From contig CAZAQS010000215.1 of assembly GCA_964486825.1 (NCBI GenBank), positions 1-8,172 on the forward strand: 8,172 nucleotides of DNA. Reading direction: 5' to 3'. Each line of letters opens with the position of its first letter. The stretch's first letter is position 1. The position numbers and the translations under genes are program-made. The DNA is from CAZAQS01 sp964486825 (lineage in GTDB: Bacteria > Chloroflexota > Anaerolineae > Anaerolineales > UBA4823). This document shows, piece after piece, positions 6,655-8,172 of the stretch. Under the pieces are notes generated by a model, which ran no database searches, was not told where the DNA came from, and was given only the letters and a program-made list of their open reading frames with translations.

Positions 6655-7815
6655 TTATCGAATCGGGTAGCGACCGTATTCAGCAATTGCGTCACGAATG
6701 GCAACCAGGTTAGCCGGCGGTACATCGCTTTGCACGTTGTGGGCTGGGGCGACGATATAACCTCCTCCAGGAGCCAGCGCCCGCATATAACGGCGTACCT
6801 CCGCGCATACCTCGGTTGGCGTCCCAAACGGCAGTGTAAATTGCAGATCGATGCCACCGTGGAAGACTAAACGCTCACCAAAATCGCGTTTAAGATTCTC
6901 AGGCTCCATCCCACGAGCGCGAGGCTGGATTGGATCGAGGATATCCAACCCCATCTCGATCCAGGAGGGTATGAATGGCCGTACATTTCCGCAAGAATGT
7001 ACCATCAACTTTGCAGATGGGTTGTTCTCGAGGATCCCCTTTCTTGCACAGCTCCACAGGCGCTCGAAGCGTGGCCGGACGAGGGTCTCGAACAAGCGTG
7101 GCGAGATCATGGGAGCGGTTTGTGTCCCAAGGTCTTCCCCGCTCAGCCGCACAATATCGACCAGGTCCCCGATCGCCTGCATACCTGCTTGCATCAGCCC
7201 CACCGCCACATCGGTGACTTTATCCATAATGGCTGTGCAAATGGCAGGTCTATCCATCAGATCGATCATCCAAGGCTGCATCCCATACAACCACCAGGAC
7301 TGCTCCCAGATAGAGTTAGAAAACTTGACCATGATGGCTTTATCCGTGTTCTTGCGGGCATCGAGCACCTTTTCCCGCAAACCTTCCACACGCCCGGGAT
7401 CAGCAGGGTCCGGCCAGGGAAATTCCTGGATATCTTTAAGGGAAGCCTCAGCAAGGGGGTGCTTGACCATCTCGTAATAGAAGCTTCCATCGGAGCGCTC
7501 CACTTTCGCTCGCCCGATACCCCATTCATCATACAACAGGCCATCCAGTGTCTGTGGAGTTTTCAAGTTAGAAGGCTTTCCCAGCCCGGTGTAATAGATA
7601 TCCACCCCCATCGCATCCAACAGGTCAAGGGAGGGGGAAACTTCCGTCCATACCCCAAAGGGCTTATCCGGGTCGATGGGCAGTCCCAGGTGCTCTCTTA
7701 GCCGGTGATAAATGTCCACAGTAAGGGATAGGTTGAATGGGACCTGATCGGGTTCTTGGTGATCGAGCGTCCTCAAGACCCGCTCTCGGGATGTCATTTT
7801 CTTTGCTATCATCAT
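6655..7815 (-). CDS. Uroporphyrinogen decarboxylase-like (UroD/MtaA superfamily) protein
   Basis: A 386-residue UroD-fold protein. Family signs are the N-terminal MTSRERVLRTLDHQEPDQVP (7-26), the metal-site motif His273-Ser-Cys275-Gly, DILDPIQPRA at 291-300, FHGGIDLQ at 318-325 and GGYIVAPAHNVQSDVPP at 351-367. The arginine-rich active-site segment that true heme-pathway UroD carries near its N-terminus is absent, so it is not HemE. The HxC motif recalls the zinc site of MtaA/CmuA-type methyltransferases, which take methyl groups from corrinoid proteins. The third ligand, a Cys in the PGCG-like loop of MtaA, is replaced by APAHN; His359 might stand in. No corrinoid protein is in the window. 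UroD-like genes of this kind do occur beside sugar genes, with unknown function. The start is uncertain: ATG at 7815, 7812 or 7797 (the last gives the most family-like N-terminus), none with a strong ribosome binding site. Confidence 0.88.
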   Translation of the reverse strand: MMIAKKMTSRERVLRTLDHQEPDQVPFNLSLTVDIYHRLREHLGLPIDPDKPFGVWTEVSPSLDLLDAMGVDIYYTGLGKPSNLKTPQTLDGLLYDEWGIGRAKVERSDGSFYYEMVKHPLAEASLKDIQEFPWPDPADPGRVEGLREKVLDARKNTDKAIMVKFSNSIWEQSWWLYGMQPWMIDLMDRPAICTAIMDKVTDVAVGLMQAGMQAIGDLVDIVRLSGEDLGTQTAPMISPRLFETLVRPRFERLWSCARKGILENNPSAKLMVHSCGNVRPFIPSWIEMGLDILDPIQPRARGMEPENLKRDFGERLVFHGGIDLQFTLPFGTPTEVCAEVRRYMRALAPGGGYIVAPAHNVQSDVPPANLVAIRDAIAEYGRYPIR

Positions 7816-7845
7816 ATTGTTTTTGTGATTCCAGTCTGATTGTGA

Positions 7846-8172
7846 TTAATCAATTGGGCTATTGATACGTAGATCGAAAAAGACCATCGCAGCCGCCCCA
7901 AAAACTGCCGACATATCTCCTAAAGCAGCCTGAACAATATCCACGCTACGAATGCGCGGCGGAAAGGCGCGTTCTCGCACCACCTTTCTGGCAGGCTCTA
8001 AAAGGAGCTCGCCTGCCTGGGCAATGCCTCCCCCAACGATAATTCGATCCGGAGCCACAATGTCCGCCAGGCTAACCAAACCCAATCCAAGAGCATGTCC
8101 GGCGTGTTCGAAAACCCGGCGGGCAGCCTGGTCTCCAGCCTGGGCCGCTTCAAATACCATTTTGGGTGTGAT
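7846..8172 (-). CDS. ROK-family protein (sugar kinase or repressor), C-terminal part
   Basis: The frame runs off the right edge, so only the last 108 residues are visible; the Met near the edge (8160) is internal. The segment has the C-terminal ROK pattern: a helix AGHALGLGLVSLADIVAPD (about 24-42), the strand and turn IIVGGGIAQAG (44-54), which contributes to nucleotide binding in this fold, and the closing ALGDMSAVFGAAAMV (83-97). ROK proteins are either ATP-dependent hexose or amino-sugar kinases (glucokinase, N-acetylglucosamine or N-acetylmannosamine kinase) or repressors of the NagC/XylR kind with an extra N-terminal DNA-binding domain. That domain and the CxCGxxGC zinc motif would lie outside the window, so the two cannot be told apart. 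It is the first visible gene of the leftward operon, 30 bases before the UroD-like gene. Either role, sugar phosphorylation or sugar-responsive control, fits the glycosidase neighbours. Confidence 0.88.
   Translation of the reverse strand: MTPKMVFEAAQAGDQAARRVFEHAGHALGLGLVSLADIVAPDRIIVGGGIAQAGELLLEPARKVVRERAFPPRIRSVDIVQAALGDMSAVFGAAAMVFFDLRINSPID

Noticed and set aside
6851..7477. 208-residue open frame on the + strand, opposite the UroD-like gene
   Set aside because: Serine/arginine-rich low-complexity translation without recognisable motifs, antisense to a real gene.
6997..7701. 234-residue open frame on the + strand, opposite the UroD-like gene
   Set aside because: Proline/histidine-rich, no family motifs, fully antisense to a strongly supported gene; a shadow of its codon bias.
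6655..7815. HemE, the heme-pathway uroporphyrinogen decarboxylase
   Set aside because: The N-terminal arginine-rich substrate motif of HemE is absent and the neighbours are sugar genes.

Overview
The window looks like a piece of a bacterial chromosome (Shine-Dalgarno-led, tightly packed genes, balanced base composition). The gene mix is a FtsX-type ABC transporter, a ribokinase-like kinase, a ROK protein, a UroD-like protein and a DUF2961/GH172 protein. It would fit an anaerobic, carbohydrate-degrading bacterium such as a member of the Chloroflexota (Anaerolineae). That placement is inference from gene content only; no rRNA or other marker gene is present.

Left part, + strand (1-2106): the end of a permease and a complete ATPase form a two-gene MacB/LolD/BceA-like ABC transporter, a type that exports or extracts substrates rather than importing sugars. 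Next on the + strand, after about 210 bp without a convincing gene, is a ribokinase-like PfkB sugar kinase (2316-3260). It ends just before a hairpin at 3264-3287. The kinase converges with everything to its right.

Right part, - strand (8172 down to 3399): five closely spaced genes read leftwards and look like one operon. In transcription order they are a ROK-family protein (5' end outside the window), a UroD/MtaA-like protein, a putative TIM-barrel glycoside hydrolase of no family I recognise, a small FGE-sulfatase-fold protein that lacks the family's catalytic cysteines, and a DUF2961 protein (glycoside hydrolase family 172) with both putative catalytic glutamates. Gaps are 30, 8, -11 (overlap) and 67 bases. 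None of the complete products shows a signal peptide, so the set should act in the cytoplasm.

Together the right part reads as an intracellular pathway for an unusual, probably furanose-containing, glycoside. GH172 and the barrel protein would hydrolyse it, the ROK protein would phosphorylate a product or regulate the operon, and the convergent PfkB kinase could phosphorylate a released furanose. The UroD-like and FGE-like proteins have no obvious role in such a pathway and are the parts most worth study. No RNA gene, CRISPR array, insertion sequence, integrase or attachment site was seen.
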